NCBI RefSeq assembly: GCF_022374935.2
Contig: NZ_CP092430.2
Location: 1,116,001-1,180,000 of the forward strand
DNA: 64,000 nucleotides
Origin: Mycolicibacter virginiensis
GTDB taxonomy: Bacteria > Actinomycetota > Actinomycetes > Mycobacteriales > Mycobacteriaceae
Direction: 5' to 3'
A program made the translations under genes and the position numbers. Positions 46,245 through 54,113 of this stretch are shown in pieces; positions within the stretch are counted from its first letter, which is position 1, and each line of letters starts with the position of its first letter. The notes beneath the pieces are model-generated. The model had not been told where the DNA came from and did no database searches. It saw nothing but the letters and a program-made list of their open reading frames with translations.

Positions 46245-47471
46245 ATGATACCTGAGCCCGCCACCCGCCAAGACCCCGCCAGCGATGGCGAATACACAGC
46301 GTATGACGTGCTTACTGCACTCGGATTCACTGCCCGCGAACGGGTTCCGATATGCACCCGTCTCCCAGGCGAGCCGTTCAGGTCACGACTATCTGCGGTA
46401 GGCGACTTGGCCGGCTGGCGTCCAGCGCAGGACCGCGACGTGTGGTTTGGTGTGAACCCTGTTGGGCGGCATGTGCGACAGGGACGCAAGGGCGGTGAAG
46501 GTGACATCACCCGCGTGCGGGCGCTGTTCGCCGACTTTGATGTCAAACCGGGCAAAAGCCTCGACACACTCGACCAATGCGGCACCGCGGCACGGACTCT
46601 CGCCGACTACCTGGGCGCATCTCCGGTGGCCCTGATCGAAAGCGGCCACGGGCTACAGCCGATCTGGCGTGTCGGATCACCACGCGGCGACAGCAACGTC
46701 ATCGACCGCGACCGAAGCCGCGATGAGCTCCGCGAGATCTGGTGGCGCTTCGGTGCGGTCGCCCAGGAGGCCGCGCGCAGTGCGATGTGGTCGCCGGATG
46801 GCGCGCAGAATGCCCGAACCATCGACGGCGTGTTCAACCTGGACCGGGTTCTGCGGTGCCCCGGCTCGGTGAACTGGAAGAACCCCGACGAACCGGTGCC
46901 GGTACGTACCCGGCTGTACGCAGGCGGGCCGGTGGCCCTGCGCGGCTTGGTGGACCGGCTAGATCGCGACGGGGTGCGGCCACTGGCGGCGGTACGCCCG
47001 ACTGATGCGACGGTGGAGACGAGCTGGGGCGAGGCAACCGAATGGGTAACGCGACAACCCGGCGCGGAACTTCCGGTAGCCGACCTACAGCAACTCTCGC
47101 CGAACCGAGCGCTGGGCATGTACCTGGACACGGCACAGCTGGTGCGGGTGATCGCGGACGGCGATGGCGGAGCACATAGGACCATGGTCGCCAAGGTGCT
47201 TCATGCGGTCTACTGCGCCCAAGAAGGCCGGGCGGGCCTGGTTTTGGCGCTCAACAATATCGGCAGCGCCTACCTGGAAGTGATGGAAGCCCGCGCGTGT
47301 GGGGAAATGGCCGGCGATGCCCGACCGCTGGCGACAGCGGTGCGCGAGATTGAGTCGGCGGTCGTCGGAGCGGTGGCGAAAGCGCGAGGCCGAACGGCAC
47401 CCCGTGTAAGGGGACGACATCCCCGCCGACCTGCCAGACCGCGCCGTCCGATCCGAGGACGGTGCGTGTGA
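46245..47471 (+). CDS. Primase-like replication protein (RepB/AEP type)
   Basis: A 408-residue protein resembling archaeo-eukaryotic-type primases of plasmids and phage islands. Near residue 100, RVRALFADFDVKPG supplies an acidic DxD pair typical of the catalytic metal site. LIESGHGLQPIWRV near 125 supplies the conserved Ser/His-Gly segment, and VLRCPGSVNWKNP near 202 is a further family-type block. The C-terminus is basic. The downstream ATPase gene overlaps its stop, so the two form a replication module. Assignment is from motif layout, so moderate. Confidence 0.65.
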   Translation: MIPEPATRQDPASDGEYTAYDVLTALGFTARERVPICTRLPGEPFRSRLSAVGDLAGWRPAQDRDVWFGVNPVGRHVRQGRKGGEGDITRVRALFADFDVKPGKSLDTLDQCGTAARTLADYLGASPVALIESGHGLQPIWRVGSPRGDSNVIDRDRSRDELREIWWRFGAVAQEAARSAMWSPDGAQNARTIDGVFNLDRVLRCPGSVNWKNPDEPVPVRTRLYAGGPVALRGLVDRLDRDGVRPLAAVRPTDATVETSWGEATEWVTRQPGAELPVADLQQLSPNRALGMYLDTAQLVRVIADGDGGAHRTMVAKVLHAVYCAQEGRAGLVLALNNIGSAYLEVMEARACGEMAGDARPLATAVREIESAVVGAVAKARGRTAPRVRGRHPRRPARPRRPIRGRCV

Positions 47472-48658
47472 GCGCCGAATGGGACCCGAGACAAGATGAC
47501 GAGTTTGCCGCCTTTCTACGCGCCGAGCGACTAGCCCAAGCCGCGCACGCCGAGGCAAGGCGACTGGAAGCTGCTCAAGCATGGTCTGCGCCGCCCTACC
47601 CGGCGTCGGCGTATGAGCAGCTTGCCCATGAACCGCCCGACGTTGACTGGATTTTCGGCGATCTGTGGTCCGGGATCGCCCAGGTCAACGCACAGAAGAA
47701 GTCCGGTAAGACCACGCTGTTGATGAATGCCGCGGCATCGCTGGTGACCGGCGAACCGTTCCTTGGGCGGTTTGAGGTGGCGGTCGAATCTGATTGCCGC
47801 GTGGGCTACTTGAACATGGAGCTGACGAAGGGCCAGTTCAACCGGTGGCTGGCGGATATGGCTCTGCCCGACGATGGGCTGAAGCGGTTAGTGCCGTACC
47901 ACGGTCGGGAGGATGGTCGGCTGGACCTGACGAACGATGCTGCCGCCGAGTGGGTCGTGCGCTGGCTGCGGGACACCGGGATCAGCGTTCTGATCATGGA
48001 CCCCTTGGGATCTTTCTACGACCAGCCCAGCGGCGGTGACCCGAACGCGGCCTACTTGCGGTGGTGGGCGCGGCTAGAGCACGTGGTGTTACAGGCCGGT
48101 CTGCGGGGCGTCTTGATCGCGCACCACACCGGCTACTCGGAGGACGGCGGCAACCGCGCACGCGGGGCGAGCGCGATGATGGACAAGCCCGACGTGAACT
48201 TGACCTATCGGTACAACGTGGGCGACGGCAGCCACACCGACGCGCCTGTTGACTCCAAGCGATACCTCAGTGCTTTTGGTCGCGACGTGGACGTACACGA
48301 GTTTGAGGTTGGCTACCACCCGACGACACGACGGTTGTGTGTTACCGGCGGCGGAGGGCGGATCGACGCCGAGGCAGAACGCCAAGCCGAGCGGATGCGC
48401 GATGAGGTGCTGCGCGCGGACGCGGCTGACGAAAAGCCGAACAAGGGTGCGCTGTACGCCGCTTTGGGGTGGGAGTTGGGCGGTCGCGGCAAGGCGAGGT
48501 ACGACCGATTCTACAAGTACGCGATCGACCAGAAACAGTATGTGAAAACGGTGGCGGGTAAGGGGCGCGAAGTCCTCCATGTGCCCGGCGACGGCAGGCC
48601 TGAATGGCGGTTCAGCGTGAACCTGAGCCGGAAAACAGGCGAGGGCGAGGCGTCATGA
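47468..48658 (+). CDS. RecA-fold helicase-like ATPase (RepA/AAA_25 type)
   Basis: A 396-residue replicative-helicase-like ATPase. Walker A is AQKKSGKTTLLMN near residue 75, the Walker B-like VLIMDPLGSFYD near 180 and LIAHHTGYSEDGGNRARGAS near 218, the usual RepA-helicase layout. A C-terminal winged-helix-like region starts near 320. GTG 47468 overlaps the primase-like stop as GTGA and has GAGGAC upstream; the GTG at 47462 is less favourable. With the primase-like protein it should open and prime the element's own origin after excision. Confidence 0.75.
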   Translation: MSAEWDPRQDDEFAAFLRAERLAQAAHAEARRLEAAQAWSAPPYPASAYEQLAHEPPDVDWIFGDLWSGIAQVNAQKKSGKTTLLMNAAASLVTGEPFLGRFEVAVESDCRVGYLNMELTKGQFNRWLADMALPDDGLKRLVPYHGREDGRLDLTNDAAAEWVVRWLRDTGISVLIMDPLGSFYDQPSGGDPNAAYLRWWARLEHVVLQAGLRGVLIAHHTGYSEDGGNRARGASAMMDKPDVNLTYRYNVGDGSHTDAPVDSKRYLSAFGRDVDVHEFEVGYHPTTRRLCVTGGGGRIDAEAERQAERMRDEVLRADAADEKPNKGALYAALGWELGGRGKARYDRFYKYAIDQKQYVKTVAGKGREVLHVPGDGRPEWRFSVNLSRKTGEGEAS

Positions 48659-48688
48659 GGAAACTTCAAATGCGCTGGTCACTGACAT

Positions 48689-48832
48689 GTTTCCGAAATT
48701 TCCGCCCAAGGAGGGGTCGGGGGCGGGGCTTACTAGATCCCGAGAGGCCATGTAACACAGTATGTTTCCGAATTTTCCGAGTTTCGGGAAACTTCGGAAA
48801 GACGTTGTTTCCGCCCTTTAGGGGGGAAACAT
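48689..48832. repeat. TTTCCG-rich repeats and palindrome, candidate replication origin
   Basis: GTTTCCGAAATTTCCG at 48689-48704 and GTTTCCGAATTTTCCG at 48764-48779 are near-identical direct repeats 75 bases apart. A near-perfect palindrome built from the same unit lies at 48774-48800. Further GTTTCCGCCC and GGGGGAAAC follow. The stretch lies directly after the primase/helicase-like genes and has no convincing gene. Confidence 0.5.
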
Positions 48833-48887
48833 CTTTCAAGGGGGCTACAGGTCGACATGAAATTTCCGTCGCCACGCGGAGAACCCC

Positions 48888-49028
48888 ATGAACATCTACA
48901 CGCCCGTCGAAACGCCGTATTGGCTGCAGCCCAACCGGATTAACCGGCGCGGGCACTTGACCCGGCCGCGCCGGAACCCGAACGCGCCGCCCCGGCCTGT
49001 GGACTACACCCGACCCGGTACCCGATGA
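48888..49028 (+). CDS. 46-residue basic protein
   Basis: A short gene: ATG 48888 with GGAGA six bases upstream, ending TGA at 49026-49028. The peptide starts MNIYTPVETPYWLQPNRINR and is Arg/Pro-rich thereafter. It precedes the HGGxTG gene by 16 bases. No family recognised; the good Shine-Dalgarno is the main support. Confidence 0.5.
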   Translation: MNIYTPVETPYWLQPNRINRRGHLTRPRRNPNAPPRPVDYTRPGTR

Positions 49029-49044
49029 GAAGAGAGAGCGAACG

Positions 49045-49752
49045 ATGAAAGAAACCAATAGCAGCCGTAACCCATCCATGGCGCCCAAGGACAGCCGCGA
49101 AGCGACCACGGACTTCAAAACCGGCGCGATGCGGTGTACTGCTAGAAGCTCGCGCACCGGCGAGCCATGCAAACGCCCACCCATGCTCGGCGGGAACGTC
49201 TGCTACCACCATGGCGGCGCAGCGCCCCAAGTTAAAGCCAAGGCGCAGAGGCGCTTAGAGCAATCCTGCGACTCCCTCGTGCAGAAGCTCTTGGGGATGG
49301 CGCTCGACGGCGACGTGCCGGATCATGTCGCCCTTGCGGCGATCCGCGACGCCTTGGACCGCGCAATGGGCAAGGCGACCGCAACCGTTGAGGTTTCGGC
49401 GAAGCCCGCTTGGGAAGAGGTCATGAACGACATCGTGGGGGTCGCGCATATCACGCAAGCGGAGTCCCAAGCCCGTCAAGGCCTGCTGCCCGACGAGCCT
49501 CGCGCCCTGCCCGCGCCCGATGATGACCTCGCGGTGATCGACGCGGAAGTGGTCGATACCGCCACGGATCGTGGCCCTCGTGGGCGAACGCCCGCCGACC
49601 GGCCCGACGACCCCACCGGCCCCGACGCAACGGCTACGGGCCATGTACGCCCGCCGGGGCGGGAGCTGGCGACGTTGGAGGACGCGACCGCCGACGCCGC
49701 CGCCGCGAACAGGGCAGCAGCTCGCTTGGGGCGGGTCCGGCGAATGCGCTAA
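49045..49752 (+). CDS. HGGxTG-type zinc-binding phage protein, possible small terminase
   Basis: A 235-residue protein with the phage-associated Cys/His module near residues 30-62: MRCTARSSRTGEPCKRPP followed by GGNVCYHHGGAAPQVKAKAQ. Three Cys and the HHGG pair could bind zinc. This module is common in actinobacteriophage proteins encoded near packaging genes, so a small-terminase-like or DNA-binding role is possible. The C-terminal half is acidic then basic and low in complexity. ATG 49045 follows an AGAGAG stretch. No large terminase lies nearby. Confidence 0.65.
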   Translation: MKETNSSRNPSMAPKDSREATTDFKTGAMRCTARSSRTGEPCKRPPMLGGNVCYHHGGAAPQVKAKAQRRLEQSCDSLVQKLLGMALDGDVPDHVALAAIRDALDRAMGKATATVEVSAKPAWEEVMNDIVGVAHITQAESQARQGLLPDEPRALPAPDDDLAVIDAEVVDTATDRGPRGRTPADRPDDPTGPDATATGHVRPPGRELATLEDATADAAAANRAAARLGRVRRMR

Positions 49753-49853
49753 GCAGCGCAGAACCGCAGGCCAGAGGCTATTTGTCGGTTCGCTGGCGTA
49801 GCGTAAACGCCGTAATGACCGTTTCGGCGGTTTAGGCGAAACAAGGAGGACCG

Positions 49854-50114
49854 ATGAGACCACTACTCGTCGCCCTAACCATCGCGGGCGCTGCCTTGGT
49901 AGCACCGGGCGTAGCCAACGCGGACCCGGTGCCGTTCCCGTACTGCGCGTATGACCCGACCGGTAACGCGGGCTCATGGAGCGACCCATGCCAGCCGGTC
50001 GGGTTGCAACCCGATGGCCGGTACAACCCGCCGGCCATGCAGTGGGCACCGGCCACCGACCCCGATACCGGCCTGACCCAAAACCCCTACGTCGCGGGCG
50101 GTGGGCAGTGGTGA
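49854..50114 (+). CDS. Small secreted protein of the element
   Basis: An 86-residue exported protein. The signal peptide (MRPLLVALTIAGAALVAPGV, cleavage expected after ANA) precedes a short mature chain with two cysteines (PYCAYDP, DPCQPVG), rich in Pro, Asp and Gly. ATG 49854 follows AAGGAGG. Its stop overlaps the serine-recombinase start as GTGA. Function unknown. Similar small DPxxxYC-type secreted proteins occur on mycobacterial chromosomes and phages. Confidence 0.75.
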   Translation: MRPLLVALTIAGAALVAPGVANADPVPFPYCAYDPTGNAGSWSDPCQPVGLQPDGRYNPPAMQWAPATDPDTGLTQNPYVAGGGQW

Positions 50115-50791
50115 CCGGGGCGAAGCCGCTGCGCGTGGTCGGCTACGTGCGGGTGTCTACCGCCAAGCAGAGCGACACGGGCCACGGCCTCGGCGCGCAA
50201 CACCAAGCGCTGGAACATTTCTGCGCCACGCATGGCTACGAGCTGCTGACCGTGACGAGCGATGTGGTCAGCGGTTCGGCATCAGATCGCATGTACGGCA
50301 GGGAAGTTGCGATAGCGGCTATCGAGTCGGGCGTGGCCGACGCGCTGCTGGTGCGGGCGCTAGACCGCGCGACCCGCGACCAGGAGGACGCCGCGAAGCT
50401 GTTCAAGCGCGCCGAGCGGAACGCCTGGCGGCTGATGGACTGCGATAAGGCCGACAGCGGCGACCCCAGCCAGCGCCTACTCGCGGACATCCGCATAGCG
50501 GTAGCCGCTGAGGAACGTCGCAAGATCAGCGAGCGAACCCGCGAAGGTCTCGCCAAGGCACGCAAGTTCGGCACGAAGTCGGGTAGGCCGCTGGGCCGGC
50601 CAGTTGAGGTAGCCCCCGCCCTGGCCGAGCAGATCACGCACATGCACACCCGCGACGGTTTGAGCGCCAACATGATTGCCCGACAGCTCACCGAGCGCGG
50701 GATACCCACGCCACGCGGCGGGGTGCGGTGGTACCCGACGACGGTCAGCGACATCCTCAAGCGCGCCAACAGAGACGGGGCAGCAGCATGA
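50111..50791 (+). CDS. Serine recombinase (resolvase/invertase type)
   Basis: Site-specific recombinase of 226 residues. The N-terminal catalytic domain has the nucleophilic Ser in GYVRVSTAKQ near residue 15, the conserved Arg-containing ALLVRALDRATRDQED near 80, and the E-helix region AEERRKISERTREGL near 140. A resolvase HTH follows (GLSANMIARQLTERGIPTPRGG near 190). GTG 50111 overlaps the previous stop. It is of the small resolvase class, not a large serine integrase. Beside a tyrosine integrase its job could be multimer resolution or inversion. Confidence 0.9.
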   Translation: MTGAKPLRVVGYVRVSTAKQSDTGHGLGAQHQALEHFCATHGYELLTVTSDVVSGSASDRMYGREVAIAAIESGVADALLVRALDRATRDQEDAAKLFKRAERNAWRLMDCDKADSGDPSQRLLADIRIAVAAEERRKISERTREGLAKARKFGTKSGRPLGRPVEVAPALAEQITHMHTRDGLSANMIARQLTERGIPTPRGGVRWYPTTVSDILKRANRDGAAA

Positions 50792-50985
50792 TTGTCTACC
50801 CGGTCGGCACACGAGTTCGCCTGCTAACTCCGCACGAGCCGTACACCGGTCAGGTGGGCACGGTTATGAAGCACTTCGATGACGGTGAGGGCGGGCTGGT
50901 GCATGTCCTGCGGTACAACCCCGACGAGCCACCCCAGCCGCAAAACCTGAGCTTTCATCTCGCCGACGAGTTGGAGCCCGAGTGA
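50788..50985 (+). CDS. Small hypothetical protein
   Basis: A 65-residue protein (MIVYPVGTRVRLLTPHEPYT at the start, HVLRYNPDEPPQPQ later). The first half, with YTGQVGTVMKHFDDG, resembles a small beta-barrel of KOW or SH3-like type, but no family can be named. ATG 50788 overlaps the recombinase stop, and its own stop overlaps the next start, so it sits inside a tightly coupled run. Confidence 0.65.
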   Translation: MIVYPVGTRVRLLTPHEPYTGQVGTVMKHFDDGEGGLVHVLRYNPDEPPQPQNLSFHLADELEPE

Positions 50986-51335
50986 CAGCCCCGCGTCGTA
51001 GCTCGCGGGCGGTGGTTCGGCGGACGGCACTCGGCGTCCCGTACGCCGCGCCTACGCCGGTGCCGAACCCGGCTCGGCCCGCCGGGGTCGAACCCGCCCC
51101 GCAACCACGCAGCGGCCAGGACGGCCCGCCGGAACCGACACGGGTGCGAGCGCCCGACCGGCGCGCGAAGCTCACCGAGGACGACGTGCGGGAGATTCGC
51201 GCGGACTACGCGGCGGAGCGCTGGTGCATCAAAGACTTGGCGGACATCTACGGCGTGACCCAGCCGACCATGAGCGCGGTAGTCCACCGGCGCACCTGGC
51301 GGCACGTCACCGACCAATCAACCGAAGGGAATTGA
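50982..51335 (+). CDS. Helix-turn-helix protein
   Basis: A 117-residue protein with a basic, Pro-rich N-terminal 60 residues and a C-terminal HTH: KLTEDDVREIRADYAAERW, then IKDLADIYGVTQPTMSAVVH. This is the pattern of phage-type HNH-associated or recombinase HTH tails. It starts at GTG 50982, overlapping the previous stop, and the integrase ATG follows four bases after its stop. It may regulate or assist the integrase. Confidence 0.65.
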   Translation: MTAPRRSSRAVVRRTALGVPYAAPTPVPNPARPAGVEPAPQPRSGQDGPPEPTRVRAPDRRAKLTEDDVREIRADYAAERWCIKDLADIYGVTQPTMSAVVHRRTWRHVTDQSTEGN

Positions 51336-51338
51336 CCA

Positions 51339-52811
51339 ATGGCCTACATACGGGTCCGAGAGACCAAGCAGAAGCGCAAGGGTAAGCCGGTGCGCGCATA
51401 CGACGTAGTGGACCGGGTGCAGGTGATCGACCAGTTCGGGTTGCCTATCCCGGCGAACCCGAACTGGCCCAACGGCCCGAAGCAGATGCGCTCCTGGCAG
51501 GAGACTTACCCGACGCGTGAGGAGGCGGAAGCACGGCGTGATGAACTTAACGCCGCCAAACACACCACCGGCACGGCGGCGCTGGCTGAACAACGTAAGG
51601 CTGGTGACCTACCGCTGGGCCACTACGCACGGGCCTGGCTCGATACCCTCGCTCCAAGAGTTTCGCGGGGCAAGTTGAAGCAGGCGACCGCCGACGAGTA
51701 TGCGCGTTTGCTTCGATGCTATGTGTTGCCGGAGTTGGGGAGTACCGCCGTAGCACGGATCAACCCGGCGCGCTGTGAGGCGTTCCTCGCGGCCCTGGTC
51801 CGGCGGAGCAGCACCCAAGGAAACGGTGAGCCGCTGAGCCCTGGCACGGTGAAGCACGCGTGGGACATGCTGCGGCGTGTACTCAAGTACGCTGAGAAGC
51901 ACGGTGCAGTTCCCAAGAATCCCACCGCCGCAATCGATTTCGGCGGCAACGGTGCGGTTGGCGATCGTGAGGGTTTCGAGCACCACCCGTTGACCCTCAC
52001 GCAGGTCGGCGTGCTCGCGGCGGCGATCAGTGGGCACTCACCCGCCGACTACATCGGCCCTGCGCTGCCTTCATACCCGGTCTACGGGCTGATGGTGGAG
52101 TTCATGGCGCTCACGGGTTTACGTGCGGCCGAGCTGAGCGGGCTGGAGGTCGGTGACATCGTGTTCGCGCCGAGTGGCGACCCGACGCAGGTCAACGGTA
52201 ACGTGCGCGTTCGGCGGGCTAAGTTCCGGCGCGGTGGCCAGTGGGTTATCGGCACCCTGAAAACCAAGAACAGCCGACGCACGGTGCGGTTGGAGCCGGG
52301 TCTCGCGGGGAAGATAGCGGCCTACCTCGCGGAGCACCCCCGCGCCAACGAGCCGACCGCGCCGCTGTGGCCGAGCCGGAAGAACGGCGGCGGGTACCGG
52401 GCGACCGGACAGCGGTACGCGGTGCCGCTGGATTGGTCACAGCCGTTGGCGATGGGGACGTTTTACGACACGATCATGAAGCCCGCGCTGGAAGCAGTCG
52501 GTTTGCCCGCGAGTCGGCCTGCTAGGGCTGCGACCGCCACAGCCCCGGCCCGCCCAGCGGTACGCGGGGTACGAGTCCATGACCTCCGGCACACGGCGGC
52601 GGTCCTGTGGCTGACGGGAGCAGGCGGGTTGGTCACCCCGGTCCACTACATGCGGGTGGCTCAGTTGCTCGGGCACGCAACCCACACGGTCACCCTCGAC
52701 ACGTACGGCGACTGGATCGAGGACGACAAGACGACCCCGGCCCCGTTGCCCGCGTTGCCTACGACGGGACTGGCCCCGGTGGTGAATCTTGCTGCGAAGC
52801 AAGCGAATTAG
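51339..52811 (+). CDS. Tyrosine site-specific integrase
   Basis: Phage-type integrase, 490 residues, for recombination at the tRNA-Leu site. An N-terminal arm-binding region is followed by a SAM-like core-binding domain near 85-165. The catalytic domain has Arg in TGLRAAELSGLEVGD near 265, HDLRHTAAVLW (HxxR) near 412 and LGHATHTVTLDTYGDW with the His and nucleophilic Tyr near 450-460. The catalytic Lys region may be GTLKTKNSRRTV. The 3' end overlaps a minus-strand gene by four bases. It lies 1.2 kb from attR, with two genes in between. Confidence 0.95.
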   Translation: MAYIRVRETKQKRKGKPVRAYDVVDRVQVIDQFGLPIPANPNWPNGPKQMRSWQETYPTREEAEARRDELNAAKHTTGTAALAEQRKAGDLPLGHYARAWLDTLAPRVSRGKLKQATADEYARLLRCYVLPELGSTAVARINPARCEAFLAALVRRSSTQGNGEPLSPGTVKHAWDMLRRVLKYAEKHGAVPKNPTAAIDFGGNGAVGDREGFEHHPLTLTQVGVLAAAISGHSPADYIGPALPSYPVYGLMVEFMALTGLRAAELSGLEVGDIVFAPSGDPTQVNGNVRVRRAKFRRGGQWVIGTLKTKNSRRTVRLEPGLAGKIAAYLAEHPRANEPTAPLWPSRKNGGGYRATGQRYAVPLDWSQPLAMGTFYDTIMKPALEAVGLPASRPARAATATAPARPAVRGVRVHDLRHTAAVLWLTGAGGLVTPVHYMRVAQLLGHATHTVTLDTYGDWIEDDKTTPAPLPALPTTGLAPVVNLAAKQAN

Positions 52812-53182
52812 AACGGCGGTTCGGAAATATCGAGTTCGTTTAGGGCTTCTTGGAGTGCGGCCTCTCTAGCCTTTTGCTTTTCACCCTGCGAGACCAGGGT
52901 ATACAGATTTTCCAGGTTGACAGGTTGACCCCAACCGCTGTCTTCAATCGTGTCTACGAGGCTGCCATGGGCGTCGTAAAGCTCGAAGTAGTAGGGCTTT
53001 TGGCCGTCGCGATCCCGGGAGAAAATTCGCATCGACGTTTTCGTGAGATTCAGTTCGTACACATCGGGTTCAGGCTGTTCCCATAAGTCGTGATCAGCCT
53101 CTATCGCGGCACGCGTGCGTGCGGCGAGCCCATCGATCAGGTTCTGAAGGCGCTGATGGTAGTAGTCGTCCTCGATGCTCAC
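52808..53182 (-). CDS. Hypothetical soluble protein at the right end
   Basis: A 124-residue acidic protein (MSIEDDYYHQRLQNLIDGLA at the start, PYYFELYDAHGSLVDTIEDS in the middle). I do not recognise it. It overlaps the upstream minus-strand gene stop as ATGA and the integrase stop tail-to-tail by four bases. Base composition is visibly less GC-rich than the flanks, consistent with recent acquisition. As accessory cargo near attR it is a candidate phage-exclusion or defence component, on position only. Confidence 0.6.
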   Translation of the reverse strand: MSIEDDYYHQRLQNLIDGLAARTRAAIEADHDLWEQPEPDVYELNLTKTSMRIFSRDRDGQKPYYFELYDAHGSLVDTIEDSGWGQPVNLENLYTLVSQGEKQKAREAALQEALNELDISEPPF

Positions 53183-53718
53183 TTCGGCTCCTTCACGGTC
53201 TGCTGCGCGGATAGAGCACCCAGATTCGATGTCACTTCAGCCATCGTCTTCCGCATCCGGCTTGTCTCCTTGGCCCAATCGGTTTGGGCATCGAATCCAG
53301 GGAACTTGTGCTTTAGGTTCGTTGCGGCAATCACTGATGCTTGAATATCTTTCATCGCAGCCGCCTCCGCTTCGACGGCGTCGTCAAGATATTCGCGGCA
53401 AGTGCTGGCGTGCCATCGCCAGTCTTGGAGCAGGTGCGCCAAGAGGGTCAGCGATTGATCTAGGATTGCCCGGTCCACCGCCTCCTCGACCGTGCGAAGC
53501 TGCGGGAGCAGTACGGCGACAGACGTAGTCTTGAACTGGCCGCGTGCACTTTCAGCCGCGGTCTTGGCGGCCTCCGCCGCCGTCTCGGCGTTCTCTGCCG
53601 CAGTCTTGGCTTGACCGATCTGGTAGAAGGCGAAGCCGAAGCCGGTAACGCCGATGGGAACCGTCAGGTAGAAATTCGCCCACTCGAAGACATGCTTCGT
53701 GGCTTCCTGCCAGGACAC
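53179..53718 (-). CDS. Membrane-anchored coiled-coil protein at the right end
   Basis: About 179 residues. One transmembrane helix lies near residues 15-34 (FYLTVPIGVTGFGFAFYQIG). An Ala/Glu/Lys coiled coil follows (AKTAAENAETAAEAAKTAAE), then a soluble helical domain with one Cys (STCREYLDD). GTG 53718 has GGGGAGG close upstream; the longer TTG start at 53766 has no Shine-Dalgarno. Coupled to the downstream 124-residue gene. The architecture (TM, coiled coil, cytoplasmic domain, two-gene operon) would fit a membrane effector of superinfection exclusion, but no homology supports this. Confidence 0.55.
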   Translation of the reverse strand: MSWQEATKHVFEWANFYLTVPIGVTGFGFAFYQIGQAKTAAENAETAAEAAKTAAESARGQFKTTSVAVLLPQLRTVEEAVDRAILDQSLTLLAHLLQDWRWHASTCREYLDDAVEAEAAAMKDIQASVIAATNLKHKFPGFDAQTDWAKETSRMRKTMAEVTSNLGALSAQQTVKEPK

Positions 53719-53824
53719 ACGCCTCCCCTGCTGTAGTGCGTAACGACTGGCCAGTTTACAAAGCAACGCCGACCGATGGTCCGCAATGCGGCAGTGCGCC
53801 GTGCGGCAACCTAGCTAACACCGA

Positions 53825-53907
53825 AAATCCGGCGAGAGTCCGGCGGCCACGGGCGTATCGGGGCCGTACCCGAGCCGTACTCGTGTCGTACTCTAGCCGT
53901 GTGCTGA
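53825..53907 (+). repeat. Right-end arm repeats of the element
   Basis: The 20-mer at 53825-53844 repeats that at 41638-41657. Four tandem imperfect 11-mers follow at 53864, 53875, 53886 and 53897 (consensus CCGTACTCGAG-like). Likely integrase or excisionase arm-binding sites. Confidence 0.6.
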
Positions 53908-54002
53908 ATGGGTCAAAGCAGCAGGTGCAGTTGCTATTTGAGTTAGCTGACAGGCCATCTACCAGGGGTTACCCGACCCGCTCAATAAGCCGGTCGTCCG
54001 TT

Positions 54003-54047
54003 CTTAAAATCCGCACAGTGTCGGTTCGAGTCCGACTGGGGGCACGG
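54003..54047 (+). repeat. Right attachment site (attR core)
   Basis: Exact 45-bp copy of the tRNA-Leu 3' half. The 5' half of the tRNA is absent, so this copy is not a tRNA gene. Confidence 0.9.
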
Positions 54048-54113
54048 TGTTTGTGCTGGTCAGCGGGTTGATGGCCCGGGCTCACCCGGGGGGAGCCCTT
54101 GGTGCCACCAGAG

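Larger units (their letters stand above)
41538..54047. mobile_element. Integrative element in tRNA-Leu, satellite-like, about 12.5 kb
   Basis: Bounded by a 45-bp direct repeat that covers the anticodon loop and 3' end of tRNA-Leu. It contains a tyrosine integrase, a serine recombinase, two HTH/excisionase-like genes, primase-like and helicase-like replication genes, an HGGxTG protein, a capsid-like gene and cargo. Arm-type repeats occur near both ends. No large terminase, portal, maturation protease, tail or lysis gene is recognisable, so an autonomous temperate phage is unlikely. Confidence 0.85.

Noticed and set aside
48655..48891. Short plus-strand frame after the helicase-like gene
   Set aside because: Its translation is produced by the TTTCCG repeats and shows no protein-like pattern; treated as a cis-acting region, though the ATGA overlap at its start leaves some doubt.
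54003..54047. Second tRNA-Leu gene at the right end of the island
   Set aside because: Only the 3' half is present; it cannot form a cloverleaf and is the attR copy.
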